From Streptococcus sp. 596553 (GTDB lineage Bacteria > Bacillota > Bacilli > Lactobacillales > Streptococcaceae): 64,000 nt of DNA. The stretch's first letter is position 1. Each line of letters starts with the position of its first letter. Shown here piece by piece: positions 62,688 through 64,000 of this stretch. The stretch covers positions 44,437 to 108,436 of the forward strand of contig NZ_OXCQ01000007.1 in the NCBI RefSeq assembly GCF_900411395.1, in the 5' to 3' direction. Position numbers and translations under genes: made by a program. The notes under the pieces are model-generated. The model saw only the letters and a program-made list of their open reading frames with translations. It ran no database searches and was not told where the DNA came from.

Positions 62688-64000
62688 TTAAACCCATTCA
62701 CCGTTTCCGTTTACAGTGTAACCATTTACAGTAGTATTTACTGCAAGGGCACCTGAACCGTCAACATAGTACCATTTGTCTGAAACTTTAAACCATTGAC
62801 TTACTTTCATAGCCCCTGATGCTTCAAGATAGTACCATGTATCACCATCTTTAAGCCAACCTGTTACCATTGCACCATTTGCATTTAGATAGTACCATGT
62901 ACCATTATCTTTAAGCCAACCTGTTGCCATTGCTCCGTTTGCATTTAGATAGTACCATGTACCATTATCTTTAAGCCAACCTGTTGCCATCGCGCCATTG
63001 CTGTTTAGATAGTACCATGAACCATTATTTTGTAACCAGCCTGTCGCCATTGAACCATTTGCATTTAGATAATACCATGTGCCATTATCTTTAAGCCAAC
63101 CTGTTGCCATTGAACCATCAGTATTGTAGAAATACCACACACCGTTTTCTTGCTTCCAACCTGTTTTTGGAGAAGCTGGTTTAGCTGGTTCTACTACAGA
63201 ATATGAGTTGTATGATGGAACATATGAAGGGACATATGTAGGATTAGCTGGTCTTGCAGGAACAGAAGGTTTGACTGGAGTTTCAGCTGGTTTTTCTGCC
63301 GGTTTCTCTGCTGGTTTCTCCGCTGGTTTTTCTTTAGCTTTATCTTCTTCTGCTGCTTTCTTATTTAATTCATCGATAAATTTTTCAGCTTGTTTTGCAG
63401 TTAAGCCTTTTTTGAAGCCTTCTACAATTTGTTTTCTTGTTTCATCTGATGCTGCTTTTAATGCTGCAATTGTATCAGATTTTGCTTTTGCTTCTTCTGG
63501 ACTATTCGTTTCAGCTTTTTCTAACTCTGCAATTGCTGCTTTTAATGCTGCATCATAATTAGCTAAGAATTCTTTTTGCGCTGCTTCTTCTTTAGCTGCC
63601 GCTTCTTTATCTTCTTCTGCTGCTTTCTTATTTAATTCATCGATAAATTTTTCTGCTTGTTTTGCAGTTAATCCTTTTTTGAAGCCTTCTACAATTTGTT
63701 TTCTTGTTTCATCTGATGCTACTTTTAATGCGGCAATTGTATCAGCTTTTGCTTTTGCTTCTTCTGGACTATTAGTTTCTGCTTTTTCTAATTCTGCGAT
63801 TGCTGCTTTCAATGCTGCATCATAGTTCGCTAAAAATTCTTCTTGAGCTGCTTTTTCTTTTACTGCAGCCTCTTTATCTTCTTCTGCTGCTTTCTTATTT
63901 AATTCATCGATAAATTTTTCAGCTTGTTTTGCAGTTAAGCCTTTTTTGAAGCCTTCTACAATTTGTTTTCTTGTTTCATCTGATGCTGCTTTTAATGCTG
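62688..64000 (-). CDS. Second PspA-like choline-binding protein, 3' part (runs off the right edge)
   Basis: Frame open from the edge to the stop at 62688, about 437 residues visible. Contains the end of one and two complete 80-residue helical repeats ([20 protein letters not shown] ... [20 protein letters not shown]), a short KPAE run, a YVPSY linker and seven choline-binding repeats ([20 protein letters not shown] type) with the end VNGNGEWV. It is a close paralogue of the protein at 11985-13988, with long DNA identity, but has a shorter proline-rich part. The start is outside the window; ATGs inside are internal. Confidence 0.88.
   Translation of the reverse strand, partial: ALKAASDETRKQIVEGFKKGLTAKQAEKFIDELNKKAAEEDKEAAVKEKAAQEEFLANYDAALKAAIAELEKAETNSPEEAKAKADTIAALKVASDETRKQIVEGFKKGLTAKQAEKFIDELNKKAAEEDKEAAAKEEAAQKEFLANYDAALKAAIAELEKAETNSPEEAKAKSDTIAALKAASDETRKQIVEGFKKGLTAKQAEKFIDELNKKAAEEDKAKEKPAEKPAEKPAEKPAETPVKPSVPARPANPTYVPSYVPSYNSYSVVEPAKPASPKTGWKQENGVWYFYNTDGSMATGWLKDNGTWYYLNANGSMATGWLQNNGSWYYLNSNGAMATGWLKDNGTWYYLNANGAMATGWLKDNGTWYYLNANGAMVTGWLKDGDTWYYLEASGAMKVSQWFKVSDKWYYVDGSGALAVNTTVNGYTVNGNGEWV

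Overview
The window looks like chromosomal DNA of a Mitis-group streptococcus very close to Streptococcus pneumoniae (S. pneumoniae, S. pseudopneumoniae or S. mitis; I cannot separate these by eye). The reasons are the gene order polA / acpP-plsX-recO / comAB / purCLFMN-vanZ-purH-purDEK / purB / bgaR-bgaC-PTS-agaS-galM / trkAH / pavB, at least nine BOX elements, two RUP elements, and five proteins with choline-binding repeats. No rRNA or tRNA genes were seen. Most genes are on the minus strand.

Layout from left to right. 1-6000: the 5' part of a PavB-like SSURE surface protein (cut by the left edge), a family 2 glycosyltransferase, a TrkA/TrkH potassium system and a nucleoside phosphorylase. 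6090-6400: a complete small type I toxin-antitoxin locus of the Fst/par kind. 6650-11760: an acetyltransferase, a two-domain glyoxalase with a palindromic operator, a Cthe_2159-like lipoprotein, and a VTC-domain/DUF4956 pair. 11985-15800: a PspA-like choline-binding protein whose promoter spacer carries a run of nine G, and a CAP-domain choline-binding protein. 15900-23970: a galactoside uptake operon (bgaC, PTS IIB-IIC-IID-IIA, agaS, galM) with its divergent GntR regulator. 24200-41800: purine biosynthesis, interrupted by an AT-rich accessory island (25647-28618) with an ADP-ribosyltransferase-like protein, a two-TM partner and a NYN-domain protein. 42000-53150: comAB, then a bacteriocin/peptide island, a ComD/BlpH-like kinase with its LytTR regulator and a candidate pheromone, and two choline-binding proteins. 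53300-61000: acpP, plsX, recO, an aminotransferase, a YeiH-family transporter, a CoA-binding protein and polA. 61100-64000: an Rpn-family nuclease with a duplicated 3' cassette, and a second PspA-like gene cut by the right edge.

The most unusual part is 47831-48515. A 125-bp unit is repeated so that five start codons fall in register (48460, 48334, 48209, 48084, 47959). Each start has a ribosome binding site and, 33-34 bases upstream, an element TTCGAATA that differs by one base from the cin-box TACGAATA used by the competence sigma factor ComX. Four units encode near-identical 16-residue peptides (MYLPILYPWFIKLFFK and variants). The fifth drives a double-glycine leader peptide that heads a bacteriocin/immunity gene string ending just upstream of comAB, whose own promoter carries two ComE-type direct repeats. 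The simplest reading is a competence-induced peptide system placed next to the competence exporter, with an additional peptide-kinase-regulator circuit beside it.
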